Assembly: GCA_020832445.1 (NCBI GenBank)
Contig: JAFIEO010000024.1
Span: forward strand, 109,929 to 173,928
DNA length: 64,000 bases
Reading direction: 5' to 3'
Origin: Paracoccaceae bacterium
Lineage (GTDB): Bacteria; Pseudomonadota; Alphaproteobacteria; Rhodobacterales; Rhodobacteraceae
Shown here: piece by piece, positions 8,613-17,739 of the stretch
How the letters are laid out: each line of letters starts with the position of its first letter
Numbering within the stretch: position 1 is the stretch's first letter
Notes under the pieces: generated by a model
Told to the model about the DNA's origin: nothing
Databases searched by the model: none
What the model saw: only the letters and a program-made list of their open reading frames with translations
Program-made: the position numbers and the translations under genes

Positions 8613-10808
8613 ATGACCGATTTTAACTATTCCGTAGATGCTGATGGCGTTGCGATCATCACATGGGACATTCAGGGCAAATCCATGAATGTGCTGTCGC
8701 TTGAGGGGTTGGCCGAACTTGAAGCGCATATCGACACTGCGGTTGCGGATGAGGCCGTGAAGGGCGTCATCATCACCTCTGCCAAGGCGGATTTTGCAGG
8801 TGGCATGGATTTGAATGTCATTGCCAAAATGAAGGACATGGCGGGTGACCAGCCCGAAAAGGGCCTGTTTGACGGGATTATGTCGCTGCATCGTTGCCTG
8901 CGCAAGATTGAACGCGCGGGCATGGACCCCAAGACCCTGAAGGGGGGCAAGCCGGTTGTAGCGGCCCTGCCGGGCACCGCGCTGGGCATTGGTCTGGAAA
9001 TCCCGCTGGCCTGTCACCGTATCATCGCAGCGGATAATCCCAAGGCCAAGATCGGCCTGCCGGAAATCATGGTCGGCATCTTCCCCGGCGCGGGCGGCAC
9101 CACGCGGCTGGCGCGCAAGCTGGGTGCGATGGGGGCGGCGCCCTTCTTGCTGGAAGGCAAATTGTCGGACCCGAAGAAGGCCAAATCGGCGGGCTTGATT
9201 GACGAAGTCGTCCCCGCAGGGGAGTTGATGGCGCGCGCGAAGGAATGGGTGCTGGGCGCAAAAGACACCGATCTGGTCAAGCCATGGGACGCCAAGGGCT
9301 ATAAGATGCCCGGCGGTGCGCCTTATCATCCGGCGGGGTTCATGACCTTTGTGGGCGCATCTGCCATGATCAATGGCAAAACCCAAGGGGTCTATCCGGC
9401 GGCCAAGGCGCTTTTGTCGGCAGTATATGAAGGGGCGATGGTGCCTTTTGACGCCGCCTTGCGGATAGAGGCGCGCTGGTTCGTGCATGTGCTGATGAAC
9501 CCCAGTTCCAGCGCGATGATCCGGTCGCTGTTCATCAACAAGGAAGCACTGGAGAAAGGCGCGAATCGTCCCAAGATCGAGGATGAGAAAGTCCGCAAAC
9601 TGGGTGTCCTGGGCGCAGGCATGATGGGCGCAGGCATTGCCTATGTCGCCGCCAATGCCGGAATTGACGTGGTGTTGATCGATGCGCAGCAGGCTGCAGC
9701 GGACAAGGGCAAGGCCCATGCCGAGGGTATTCTTGACAAGGGCATGAAGCGCGGCAAGGTGAGTGAGGACAAGAAGGCCGAGGTGCTGGGGCGCATTGTC
9801 GCCACCACCGATTATGACGCGCTGAATGGCTGCGATCTGGTGATCGAGGCGGTGTTCGAGGACCCGAAGGTCAAGGCCGAGGTGACGGCCAGGGCCGAAG
9901 CCGTGCTGCCACAAGACGCGATTTTCGCCACCAACACATCGACCCTGCCGATTTCCGATCTGGCCAAGGCCAGCGCGCGGCGTGCCCAGTTCATCGGCAT
10001 CCACTTCTTCAGTCCGGTGGACAAGATGCTGCTGGTGGAAATCATCAAGGGCCGTGAAACCGGCGACCGCGCTGTGGCCAAGGCGCTGGATTTCGTGCGC
10101 CAGATCCGCAAGACTCCGATTGTTGTGAATGACGCGCGGTTTTTCTATGCCAATCGCTGCATTATTCCCTACCTGAACGAAGGTATGCGCATGGTGCGCG
10201 AAGGGGTGGCGCCCGCGCTGGTGGAAAATGCGGCCAAGCTGATGGGCATGCCGTTGGGACCGCTGCAACTGGTCGATGAAACATCGCTTGATCTGGGGGC
10301 CAAGATTGCCAAGGCCACGCGCGCGGCCATGGGCGAGGCTTATGCCGATGGGGATGTTGATGAGGTGGTGTTCTGGATGGTCGAACAGGGCCGTTTGGGC
10401 CGCAAATCCGCGGCCGGTTTCTACACCTATGATGACAAGGGCAAGCGGCAGGGGTTGTGGCAGGGCGTCGCTGACCAGTTCCCGCAATCGGGCGATCAGC
10501 CTGATGTCATTCAGGTGCAGCACCGCCTGATGTTCGCCCAGGCGCTGGAAGCAGTGCGCGCCCTTGAAGACGGCGTGCTGGAAGATATCCGCGAAGGGGA
10601 TGTTGGCGCAATTCTGGGCTGGGGCTTTGCGCCATGGTCGGGCGGGCCGTTTTCATGGCTGGACATGCTGGGCGCGGAATTCGCAGTGTCCGTGTGCGAC
10701 GATCTTGAAGCGCGCTTTGGCGCGCGCTTCAAGGCCCCTGATCTGCTGCGCCAGATGGCACAATCGGGGCGCAGTTTTTATGCAGGCCGCGCTTCAGCCG
10801 CTGCATGA
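8613..10808 (+). CDS. fadB: 3-hydroxyacyl-CoA dehydrogenase / enoyl-CoA hydratase
   Basis: Bifunctional alpha subunit of fatty-acid oxidation, 731 residues. The N-terminal crotonase domain (about 1-310) has the oxyanion-loop region FAGGMDLNVIAKM, GIGLEIPLACHRI and LPEIMVGIFPGAGGTTRL. The NAD-binding domain starts near residue 331 with VLGAGMMGAGIAYVAANAG, the dehydrogenase histidine is probably H464 in GIHFFSPVDKM, and two C-terminal 3HCDH domains follow. GAGG precedes the ATG at 8613; the longer in-frame start at 8550 lies within fadA. The symbol could equally be fadJ. Its last 31 bases overlap the convergent Hint-domain gene. Confidence 0.93.
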   Translation: MTDFNYSVDADGVAIITWDIQGKSMNVLSLEGLAELEAHIDTAVADEAVKGVIITSAKADFAGGMDLNVIAKMKDMAGDQPEKGLFDGIMSLHRCLRKIERAGMDPKTLKGGKPVVAALPGTALGIGLEIPLACHRIIAADNPKAKIGLPEIMVGIFPGAGGTTRLARKLGAMGAAPFLLEGKLSDPKKAKSAGLIDEVVPAGELMARAKEWVLGAKDTDLVKPWDAKGYKMPGGAPYHPAGFMTFVGASAMINGKTQGVYPAAKALLSAVYEGAMVPFDAALRIEARWFVHVLMNPSSSAMIRSLFINKEALEKGANRPKIEDEKVRKLGVLGAGMMGAGIAYVAANAGIDVVLIDAQQAAADKGKAHAEGILDKGMKRGKVSEDKKAEVLGRIVATTDYDALNGCDLVIEAVFEDPKVKAEVTARAEAVLPQDAIFATNTSTLPISDLAKASARRAQFIGIHFFSPVDKMLLVEIIKGRETGDRAVAKALDFVRQIRKTPIVVNDARFFYANRCIIPYLNEGMRMVREGVAPALVENAAKLMGMPLGPLQLVDETSLDLGAKIAKATRAAMGEAYADGDVDEVVFWMVEQGRLGRKSAAGFYTYDDKGKRQGLWQGVADQFPQSGDQPDVIQVQHRLMFAQALEAVRALEDGVLEDIREGDVGAILGWGFAPWSGGPFSWLDMLGAEFAVSVCDDLEARFGARFKAPDLLRQMAQSGRSFYAGRASAAA

Positions 10809-11500
10809 TTGTGCCAGGCAGCTTGCGCGGTGGATTCTGCGCAGGCTGCATCCTGTTTCAGGGCATTTGCGACCCTTTGCAGTTGCGACAGGCTAAGGCG
10901 GGGGGTGTCCAGCGTGCCAATGGCGGCGGCTGCATGCAGGGGCGAAAAATCGCTTTCGGCGCGGGCACTGACAAGGGCGGCACCGGCGCAGTGAATCACC
11001 TGTTCCGATGCAAAAGTCAGCATGTGAATGCTCAGATCACCCGTGATCGGCGCACGGTGAATGCCGCCATACCCTTCCAGCATCAGCGCCTGAATCAGCA
11101 CAAACGGTTCGCCAAAGTCGAATTCGGCCATGTCTGATTCAACGATAACTTCCTGACAGGGCAGCAGTGATATTTGTTTGCGGTTGCCCAGAACACCTGC
11201 CGGAATCACCATCATGAATGCTTTATGGGCAGGCAGGCTGGCTTGCGCGATCGTGATCGTGTGATTGGCTTCGACCCGTTGCATGCCATTGTCGAATGTC
11301 AGAACCAGATCGCCGGCCAGAATGGTTTCCACACCACGCCAGCCCGAATCCGTACCGATCAGCGTGCCCGGCAACAACCCGTCTTCGCGCAGGGCGACAT
11401 CATAAAGTCCGGCATCCTTGTGCATGGCCGCAGCGATTGCGGGGGCAAAAGCTGACAGACTGCCAATATGTGCAAGCGCATTGGTTCCTGAATTCAGCAT
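10778..11500 (-). CDS. Hint-domain protein
   Basis: A 240-residue protein of the Hedgehog/intein (Hint) type common in Rhodobacterales. The segment LPGTLIGTDSGWRGVETILAGDLVLTFDNGMQRV matches the start of Hint domains, and a later histidine-containing stretch (YGGIHRAPI) sits where the second half is expected. The usual N-terminal catalytic cysteine is not visible; glycine and threonine occupy the position (LPGTL), so autoprocessing may be lost. The C-terminus is alanine-rich and shares 31 bases with the end of fadB on the other strand. In many relatives Hint domains cap secreted or calcium-binding proteins, but nothing here reveals a partner. Confidence 0.7.
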   Translation of the reverse strand: MLNSGTNALAHIGSLSAFAPAIAAAMHKDAGLYDVALREDGLLPGTLIGTDSGWRGVETILAGDLVLTFDNGMQRVEANHTITIAQASLPAHKAFMMVIPAGVLGNRKQISLLPCQEVIVESDMAEFDFGEPFVLIQALMLEGYGGIHRAPITGDLSIHMLTFASEQVIHCAGAALVSARAESDFSPLHAAAAIGTLDTPRLSLSQLQRVANALKQDAACAESTAQAAWHNHAAAEARPA

Positions 11501-11698
11501 TTCGAATCCTCTTTCTGTGTCCGCACTGGTGATGGTGCATTCTGACCTCTGGTAAAGGTTAACCCGTGGTTAAGGACAGAATCAGGGAAAGAACTGGACA
11601 TTTTCAAGGCGTGGAATTTTATTTCAATTCAGTTGAATGTTCGATAATTTCATTCAAGGTGTGCAAGGGTTACTTGCAATGCGTAGGTAGGAGGGGCG

Positions 11699-13324
11699 AT
11701 GGGCTGGCTTGCGGATGAAACCGGACTGGACCGAAACACAGCAAATCATGTGGCCCTGACCCCGTTGTCGCATTTGCGGCGCGCGGCAGATGTGTTTGCG
11801 GGCCAGGATGCGCTGGTCTATGGAACGACCCGCCGGACATATGCGGAATATGCCCAACGGGTGACACGGCTTGCGTCCAGTCTGGTGGCACATGGCGTCG
11901 CATCAGGTGATGTGGTGGCAACGCTTTTGCCCAATATTCCCGCCCATGCCGAGGCGCATTTTGCCGTACCTGCCTGCGGGGCGGTGCTGAATGCCATCAA
12001 CATACGGCTGGATGTGGATACGGTGGCGTATATTCTGGGCCATGGCGCGGCAAAACTTGTGTTGGTGGATACCGCGTTGCTGGCGCTGGCCGAAGCTGCC
12101 TGCGCGGCGTTGGACAACCCGCCCGTGATTGTCGAGGTGGCCGACACCGAAGCGGGGTTCGCCCCGTCAGGACGCCACATCGAGTATGAGGCATTTCTGG
12201 ATGCAGGCGATCCGCAATTTTCATGGATCATGCCGCAGGATGAATGGGAAAGTATCGCGCTGAACTACACGTCAGGCACAACTGGTCGGCCCAAGGGCGT
12301 GGTCTATCACCATCGCGGCGCGTATCTGTCGACACTCAGCCAGCCGATTTCATGGCGCATGACCTTGTTCCCACGGTATCTGACGATTGTGCCGATGTTT
12401 CATTGCAATGCATGGTGCCATCCGTGGATGATGCCCGCGCTGGGGGGCTGCATCATCTGCCTGCGGGATGTGACGGCTGCGGGCATTTATCACGCGATCA
12501 GCGTTGAAAAGGCGACCCATTTCGGCGGCGCGCCCATTGTTTTGCAAACCATCATCACTGCGCGCCCCGAAGACAGGTTGCCGTTTGATCATACTGTCGA
12601 AGTGTTCACCGCAGGGGCGCCGCCGCCTGCGGCCGTTCTGGCCGCGATTGAACCGCTGGGGTTTAATGTGACGCAGGTTTACGGATTGACCGAAACTTAT
12701 GGTCCCGCAACCGAATGTCTGTGGCATGACGGGTTCGACAGCTTGCGCGGCGATGACCGCGCAGATGTGAAGGCCCGCACCGGCGTTCTTATGCCCTTTA
12801 TGGAAGATGTCAGCGTCATACAGCCCGACACCATGACGCCGGTTGCCCGTGACGGGGTTGCTTTGGGTGAAATCGTGCATCGCGGCAATGGGGTGATGAA
12901 GGGGTATTACAAAAACCCGCAAGCCACCGCCGATGCCTTTCGCAATGGGTATTTCCATTCCGGCGATATCGCATTCTGGCATGCGGATGGCTATATCAAG
13001 ATCGCGGACCGCGCCAAGGACATCATTATTTCAGGTGGCGAGAATGTCAGCTCGGTCGAGGTGGAAGGCGTGTTGATGAAACATCCCGCAGTCGGGCTGG
13101 CCGCGGTTGTTGCCAAACCCGATGAAAAATGGGGCGAGGTTCCCTGCGCCTGCATCGAGGTAAAAGCAGATGCGCAGGTCAGCGAGCAGGACCTGATCAC
13201 CTTTTGCCGCGAACGTCTGGCAGGGTTCAAGACACCCAAGCTGGTGGTTTTCATGGAGTTGCCGAAAACGGCAACCGGCAAGATACAGAAAGGCGATTTG
13301 CGCGAATATGTGCGTGCGTTGTGA
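11699..13324 (+). CDS. AMP-forming acyl-CoA ligase
   Basis: Activates a carboxylic acid to its CoA thioester via an acyl-adenylate. Its 541 residues show all core motifs: the ATP P-loop YTSGTTGRPKGVVYHH, the aromatic/adenine motif YGLTETYGP, the hinge motif with DRAKDIIISGGENVSSVEVE, and the catalytic lysine K528 in KTATGKIQKGDLR. It belongs to the medium-chain acyl-CoA synthetase side of the ANL family. GTAGGAGGGGCG precedes the ATG. It would feed the beta-oxidation genes upstream; the acid used is unknown and could include methylmercaptopropionate (DmdB-like activity). Confidence 0.9.
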   Translation: MGWLADETGLDRNTANHVALTPLSHLRRAADVFAGQDALVYGTTRRTYAEYAQRVTRLASSLVAHGVASGDVVATLLPNIPAHAEAHFAVPACGAVLNAINIRLDVDTVAYILGHGAAKLVLVDTALLALAEAACAALDNPPVIVEVADTEAGFAPSGRHIEYEAFLDAGDPQFSWIMPQDEWESIALNYTSGTTGRPKGVVYHHRGAYLSTLSQPISWRMTLFPRYLTIVPMFHCNAWCHPWMMPALGGCIICLRDVTAAGIYHAISVEKATHFGGAPIVLQTIITARPEDRLPFDHTVEVFTAGAPPPAAVLAAIEPLGFNVTQVYGLTETYGPATECLWHDGFDSLRGDDRADVKARTGVLMPFMEDVSVIQPDTMTPVARDGVALGEIVHRGNGVMKGYYKNPQATADAFRNGYFHSGDIAFWHADGYIKIADRAKDIIISGGENVSSVEVEGVLMKHPAVGLAAVVAKPDEKWGEVPCACIEVKADAQVSEQDLITFCRERLAGFKTPKLVVFMELPKTATGKIQKGDLREYVRAL

Positions 13325-13388
13325 CACGCTGGCCTTGTGTGCGAAGTTGCGTTAAGGTGCCCTCAAAACGGCAGAGCAGGCAAGCGGC

Positions 13389-14432
13389 ATGACGACCGCG
13401 CTTAAGAAATATCATAAGTTAGAAGGCATGGGCCTTTGGTCCGGCGGGGTCGAAGATCAGCGCCGCGAAGTTGTCGTGTCCTTCGGGGATGCGACACTTG
13501 TGATCATGGACAGCCGCAGCATGCATGTTCTGTCGCATTGGTCGCTGGCCGCGATAGAGCGGTTGAACCCCGGCCAGCGCCCCGCCTTGTTCAGCCCCGA
13601 TGGCGATGCCAGCGAAGTGCTGGAACTGGATGAAGATCTGCTGATTGACGCGTTGAAAGAACTGCATGCGGCGCTGGCACCGCCACGCAGCATGTTTGAC
13701 CGGCTGCGCTTGCCGATCATGGCAGGGTTCAGTCTTGTCATTCTGGGGATTGGTGCGTTTCTGATGCCGCCTGCATTGGTGGACCATACCGCATCGGTGG
13801 TGCCTATGGCCAAGCGCACCGAAATTGCAGATCGCCTGCTGGCCGATCTGGTGCAGACCGGCGCGGTTTCGTGCCAAAGCGGGCTTGGCACCAGTGCGTT
13901 GGGGGTGTTGCAGCGCCGCCTGTTTGACGCGCCTGCGCGGCTGGTCATCATGCGTGGCCTGCCACAGGACACCCCGCGCATTCAGCATTTTCCCGGACGG
14001 CTGTTCGTGATGGATGCCCGCCTTCTGGATCAGGCCGAAAGTGTGGAGGCCCTTGCCGGTGCCTTCGCGGTGGCCGGTGTGCGCGCAGCCGCAGATGACC
14101 CGCTGCGCCCGCTATTGCGCCATGTCGGGGTGTTGAGCACGTTTCGTCTGCTGACTTCGGGGGAATTACGCGCCGGTGCCGCGCGCGGCTATGCGCGCTC
14201 GGTTCTGAGTGCGCCGCTGGCACCGCCGGATATGGAGGCGGTTCAGTTGCGCTTTGACCGGCTTGACTTGTCGCTTCGTGTGTTCACCGAAAACCCGGTG
14301 CCGCTGGACCCTGCCGCGCAACAGATCGCAGACGCCTTGCGCCCCGATATGGACACGCTGACCCAGCCCGCGCATGGGGCGCTGCTGAATGATGGCCAAT
14401 GGGTAAGCCTGTTGAATATATGCGATGGCTGA
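13389..14432 (+). CDS. membrane-anchored protein of unknown function
   Basis: A 347-residue protein I do not recognise. The first 105 residues are soluble and resemble a compact beta-rich domain (VVVSFGDATLVIMDSRSMHV). A single membrane helix follows at about 109-128 (IMAGFSLVILGIGAFLMPPA). The remaining 220 residues would lie outside the membrane and contain LVIMRGLPQDTPRIQHFPGRLFVMDARLLDQAESVEALAGAFA, which is reminiscent of but not clearly a peptidase-like domain; no HEXXH motif is present. It follows the ligase gene by 64 bases on the same strand. Codon usage matches the neighbours, so it is a resident gene. Confidence 0.7.
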   Translation: MTTALKKYHKLEGMGLWSGGVEDQRREVVVSFGDATLVIMDSRSMHVLSHWSLAAIERLNPGQRPALFSPDGDASEVLELDEDLLIDALKELHAALAPPRSMFDRLRLPIMAGFSLVILGIGAFLMPPALVDHTASVVPMAKRTEIADRLLADLVQTGAVSCQSGLGTSALGVLQRRLFDAPARLVIMRGLPQDTPRIQHFPGRLFVMDARLLDQAESVEALAGAFAVAGVRAAADDPLRPLLRHVGVLSTFRLLTSGELRAGAARGYARSVLSAPLAPPDMEAVQLRFDRLDLSLRVFTENPVPLDPAAQQIADALRPDMDTLTQPAHGALLNDGQWVSLLNICDG

Positions 14433-14480
14433 CTGCGGTTCGCCCGCTTGGCAGATGGCGGTGATTTATCGCCGATTAAG

Positions 14481-14975
14481 TTAATCTGCGCGCCGCACCT
14501 GCCATGGTGTATCAAACCAGTGTTCTTGCAGGTTGGGTGTGTCCCCGATCCGGTCGATCACCGCAAACCTGCCGGGGTGGGCCAGGGGCGTCAGAACCCC
14601 GTGCCAGATGTTGCGGTGAAAATTTATACCCTGCGCCCCGTTCGTCACAAAGGCTTGCGGTGTGGCAGGACGCCCGCCATCATCTTGCGCGACGATCACA
14701 AGGAAGGTTTCGCAATGCATGGGAATAAAGGCCTGCGTGCCATCAGGGTGCCGCTCCATCATGTCAAGTTGATAGGGCAGGGCGCGGGGCTGTGCGTCAA
14801 ACAACGAAATTCCGGCCCGCCCGCCACTGCCGAAATCCAGTGCCGCGCGGTCATGGAAACGCCCGCACAGGCCCTGATTGATCAGTTTATCGGGCGCGCC
14901 CTGAATTTCAAGCACATCGCCGAACGGGGCGAATGCAGCTGCGTTTAGCAAGCGTATGGTTATATGTTGCGTCAT
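14481..14975 (-). CDS. allA: ureidoglycolate lyase
   Basis: Splits ureidoglycolate to glyoxylate and urea, the end of the allantoin pathway. The 164-residue cupin-fold protein contains LNAAAFAPFGDVLE at the N-terminus, the metal and substrate region MERHPDGTQAFIPM, and GINFHRNIWHGVLTPLAH, all typical of AllA. It is transcribed after the fused allantoinase gene with a 30-base gap, in the same direction, consistent with an operon. Allantoicase (alc), needed between the two enzymes, is not in the window. Confidence 0.92.
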   Translation of the reverse strand: MTQHITIRLLNAAAFAPFGDVLEIQGAPDKLINQGLCGRFHDRAALDFGSGGRAGISLFDAQPRALPYQLDMMERHPDGTQAFIPMHCETFLVIVAQDDGGRPATPQAFVTNGAQGINFHRNIWHGVLTPLAHPGRFAVIDRIGDTPNLQEHWFDTPWQVRRAD

Positions 14976-14997
14976 TTCAGGTGGCCGGACCAGATTT

Positions 14998-15018
14998 GAG
15001 TATTTTCAGCAAGATGAA
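14998..15018. repeat. gene-end repeat motif, copy 4
   Basis: GAGTATTTTCAGCAAGATGA is another copy of the dispersed motif. It overlaps the 3' end of puuE-uraD, whose TGA stop (complement of 15006-15008) lies inside it, and it separates that gene from allA. Confidence 0.6.
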
Positions 15019-16430
15019 GCCAGCATGTCGTTCAGGCGCAATTCTGCAATGCGTTCGACCTGCTGGCAGGCGGTTGCAAATTCGGTCGCAGTGTCATGCT
15101 GAATGCGTGTCTGGAACGCCGCAAGGATTGACGCCTTGGTATTGTCACGCACGGCGATGATGAAGGGAAAGCCGTGTTTTTCGACATAGGCGGTGTTCAG
15201 GTTCTGGAATGTTGCGCGTTCTTCGTCTGTCAGGGCGTCAAGCCCCGCGCTGGCTTGTTCGGTCGTAGACTCTGGCGTCAGGCGTTTGGCTGCGGCCAGT
15301 TTTCCCGCAAGGTCGGGATGGGCGCGCAGGACCTGTAGGCGTTCATCCTTGCCGGCCGCGCGGAAGGCGCGCGCGAAGGCATTGGCAAGCCCTGTCGCAC
15401 TGTCATGCGCAGGCCCCAGTTCCAGCGCATGTGCACGTTCTGCAACCCAAGGCGAGTGTTCATAGATACCGCCAAAACGCGCCACGAAACCTGCGCGATC
15501 CAGTGTGCTGGGGCGGGTGCGGCGTTGGTGGGGGTGGATTGTGGCCCAGTGCTGCGCAATATCCATGCGTCGCGCGAACCACACGCCTTCATGTGCCTGC
15601 ACATGGTCCAGAAAACGCATCAACCCCGCAATCTTGCCCGGCCGCCCGATCAGGCGGCAATGCAGCCCGATGGACAGCATTTTGGGCGCGCCTGCGTCCC
15701 CTTCGGCATAAAGCACATCGAAGGCATCTTTCAGATAGGATTCAAAATCGCTGCCTGTGACCCAGCCCGGTGCGGTTGCAAAGCGCATGTCATTGGCTTC
15801 CAGCGTGTAGGGCAGGATAAGCTGGTCGCGGTCGCCGAATTCCATCCAGTGCGGCAGATCATCATCATAGGTGTCTGAAATCCAGTCAAACTGGCCCAAC
15901 TCCGCTGCCAGCCGCACGGTATTGACCGAACAGCGCCCCGTATACCAGCCGCGCGGGGGCGTGCCCACAGTTTCGGTGTGCAGGCGAATGGCGTCGTGGA
16001 TGGCGGCGCGTTCCTGATCCTCGGACATGTCACGGTGCTCGACCCATTTCAGGCCATGGCTGGCAATTTCCCAGTCCGCTGCCTTCATGGCCGCCACTTG
16101 TTCGGGGTTGCGCGCAAGGGCTGTGGCCACGCCATATATCGTAACGGGCAGGCCCCGCGCGGTGAACAGCCGGTGCAGCCGCCAGAATCCGGCCCGCGCG
16201 CCATAATCATAGATCGATTCCATGTTCCAGTGACGTTGTCCCGGCCATGGCGCAGCCCCCGGAATGTCGGACAAGAACCCCTCTGACGCGGCGTCGCCAT
16301 GCAGCAGGCAGTTCTCGCCGCCTTCTTCATAATTCAGCACAAGCGATATGGCGATTTTCGCCCCCCCTGGCCAAGCGGCATTTGGGGGTGTTGCACCATA
16401 TCCGGTCAGGTTGCGGGGGTAGCGTTGCAA
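15006..16430 (-). CDS. allantoinase (PuuE type) fused to OHCU decarboxylase
   Basis: A 474-residue fusion. Residues 1-300 are a polysaccharide-deacetylase-like PuuE allantoinase (GYGATPPNAAWPGGAKIAIS, ESIYDYGARAGFWRLHRLF, DWEIASHGLKWVEH), hydrolysing allantoin to allantoate. Residues about 305-474 are an OHCU decarboxylase (FVARFGGIYEHSPWVAERA, LRAHPDLAGKLA, EKHGFPFIIAVRD), which gives S-allantoin from OHCU. The start is TTG at 16430, supported by GGAGG five bases upstream and by the family N-terminus QRYPRNLTGYG. One polypeptide thus covers two successive steps, with UraH supplying the intermediate from the divergent gene at 16598. The fusion is known in Rhodobacterales. Confidence 0.93.
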   Translation of the reverse strand: MQRYPRNLTGYGATPPNAAWPGGAKIAISLVLNYEEGGENCLLHGDAASEGFLSDIPGAAPWPGQRHWNMESIYDYGARAGFWRLHRLFTARGLPVTIYGVATALARNPEQVAAMKAADWEIASHGLKWVEHRDMSEDQERAAIHDAIRLHTETVGTPPRGWYTGRCSVNTVRLAAELGQFDWISDTYDDDLPHWMEFGDRDQLILPYTLEANDMRFATAPGWVTGSDFESYLKDAFDVLYAEGDAGAPKMLSIGLHCRLIGRPGKIAGLMRFLDHVQAHEGVWFARRMDIAQHWATIHPHQRRTRPSTLDRAGFVARFGGIYEHSPWVAERAHALELGPAHDSATGLANAFARAFRAAGKDERLQVLRAHPDLAGKLAAAKRLTPESTTEQASAGLDALTDEERATFQNLNTAYVEKHGFPFIIAVRDNTKASILAAFQTRIQHDTATEFATACQQVERIAELRLNDMLASSC

Positions 16431-16597
16431 GGGGACCTCCGATCATCAGAATAACACTGTGATAAAACAAGATTACCACTTCCGCTTTCAGTCATTTTTT
16501 GAAAGACCTGAAATGAAGGGTCAAGGCAAGGGGCTGGTGCGCGGCAGTGCTGGTCGTCTAGGCTTATATGTATATTTTCACAAAACGGAGACGCGCA

Positions 16598-16954
16598 ATG
16601 TCCGGTTTTCTGACCACCCATGTTCTGGATACGGCCCGCGGTGTGCCCGCGCAGGGCTTACAGATCACGCTTTACAGGCTGGAAGGGGATGCGCGTGTGG
16701 AACTGGCGCGTATGGTCACCAATGATGACGGGCGCACCGACAGCCCGATTTTGCCAATGGCCGCGTTTGGCATTGGCCAGTATGAACTGGTCTTTGCGGC
16801 AGGTGACTATCTGCGCGCCACCGGACAGGCGGGCGCCGCGCCGCTGTTTCTGGATGAAATTCCCATTCGCTTCGGAATCAATGATCTGCAAAGCCATTAC
16901 CATGTGCCGCTCTTGCTGTCACCTTACGGGTTCTCGACCTATCGCGGCAGTTGA
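16598..16954 (+). CDS. uraH: 5-hydroxyisourate hydrolase
   Basis: Transthyretin-like enzyme that converts 5-hydroxyisourate to OHCU in urate breakdown. It has 118 residues with the diagnostic N-terminal motif [11 protein letters not shown] and the C-terminal tetrapeptide YRGS preceded by [14 protein letters not shown]; active-site H8 and the C-terminal segment are present. The start at 16598 was chosen over 16568 because CGGAGA precedes it and it gives the family N-terminus. Divergent from puuE-uraD, sharing a 167-base promoter region. No uricase or xanthine dehydrogenase gene is in the window. Confidence 0.95.
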   Translation: MSGFLTTHVLDTARGVPAQGLQITLYRLEGDARVELARMVTNDDGRTDSPILPMAAFGIGQYELVFAAGDYLRATGQAGAAPLFLDEIPIRFGINDLQSHYHVPLLLSPYGFSTYRGS

Positions 16955-17020
16955 GTGTGATCACGACGGGGGTGTTGCGAGGATGATTGATGATGGCCTG
17001 AAGGGGACTGTGATGCATGG

Positions 17021-17204
17021 ATAAAGCCCGCGCCAGCGGTGGGCCGGGGTCTGCCGATCCGGCGTTTTAGACGCGCACTTTATCCAGGCGGCATATTCCG
17101 ACATCTAAGGACTGCACTGACGCCAGCTAAATCGGCAGGCCGCGGGACGGCCCACCGATGGCGCGGCGGCCTGCGGCCTTTGCTCCGCGCCTTTGGGTAT
17201 TCCA
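17021..17204 (-). repeat. 185-base dispersed element, copy A (reverse orientation)
   Basis: The reverse complement of this segment aligns along its length with 30837-31022 and more weakly with 33871-34055. Shared blocks include GGAGCAAAGGCCGCAGG, CCGTCCCGCGGCCTGCCGA, CGGATCGGCAGACCCCGGCC and GCTGGCGCGGGCTTTATCC. Two arms (17035-17056 and 17132-17156) are complementary in blocks of 9 and 6 bases and could fold into a long hairpin. It fills the 308-base gap between uraH and the Lrp gene and shows no coding capacity. Confidence 0.75.
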
Positions 17205-17262
17205 CATGTCCGCAAAATGGCCAATTCAACCCCGCCTTGCGGCGACTGCCAATCCGCGAATG

Positions 17263-17739
17263 CTACAGCAGAATCTGCAAGGGCAAGGGGGCGTCTTTGA
17301 CGTTTTTGGTGACAATATAGGTGAAATACCGCTTCACACCTGCGCGCCGTTCCAGCAGCCCGTCCATAAGCACCTGATAGGCGGCAATATCGGGGGTGGT
17401 GACTTTCAGCAGGTAATCGAAGCCCCCGCCAAGCGACCAGCAATCGGTGATCTCGTCCAGCGTGGCGATGGCGCGCTCGAACCGCTGGAAATCTTCGGAT
17501 TTATGGCTGTCCAGCTCGATCGTTACAAAAATGACGACATGCGGTGCGATTCGGCCAAGTGCGATTTCTGCGCGGTAGCCGCGAATAAGCCCTGCATCTT
17601 CGAGTTTTTTCAGGCGTTCCCAGCAGGGCGTGGGTGACAGATTGACGCGCCGCGCCAACTCGGCCTTGGTGATCCGCCCTTCGCGCGAAAGGGTGGACAA
17701 AATGGCAATATCGCGATCATCAAGGGCTGGGCTGCGCAT
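17263..17739 (-). CDS. Lrp/AsnC family transcriptional regulator
   Basis: A full-length regulator of about 158 residues. The N-terminal helix-turn-helix is clear (LDDRDIAILSTLSREGRITKAELARRVNLSPTPCWERLKKLEDAG), followed by the RAM ligand-binding domain (VIFVTIELDSHKSEDFQRFE, ITDCWSLGGGFDYLLKVT, GVKRYFTYIVTKNVKDAPLP). I set the start at the ATG nearest the HTH; in-frame ATGs at 17748 and 17751 are also possible and none has a clear Shine-Dalgarno site. The HTH sequence is like that of regulators of amino-acid or ectoine catabolism, but no such genes are adjacent. It is divergent from mrpA with 288 bases between starts. Confidence 0.85.
   Translation of the reverse strand: MRSPALDDRDIAILSTLSREGRITKAELARRVNLSPTPCWERLKKLEDAGLIRGYRAEIALGRIAPHVVIFVTIELDSHKSEDFQRFERAIATLDEITDCWSLGGGFDYLLKVTTPDIAAYQVLMDGLLERRAGVKRYFTYIVTKNVKDAPLPLQILL

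Noticed and set aside
8142..10523. 793-codon frame on the minus strand opposite fadB
   Set aside because: Antisense reading of a clearly functional gene in GC-rich DNA; composition lacks protein-like features.
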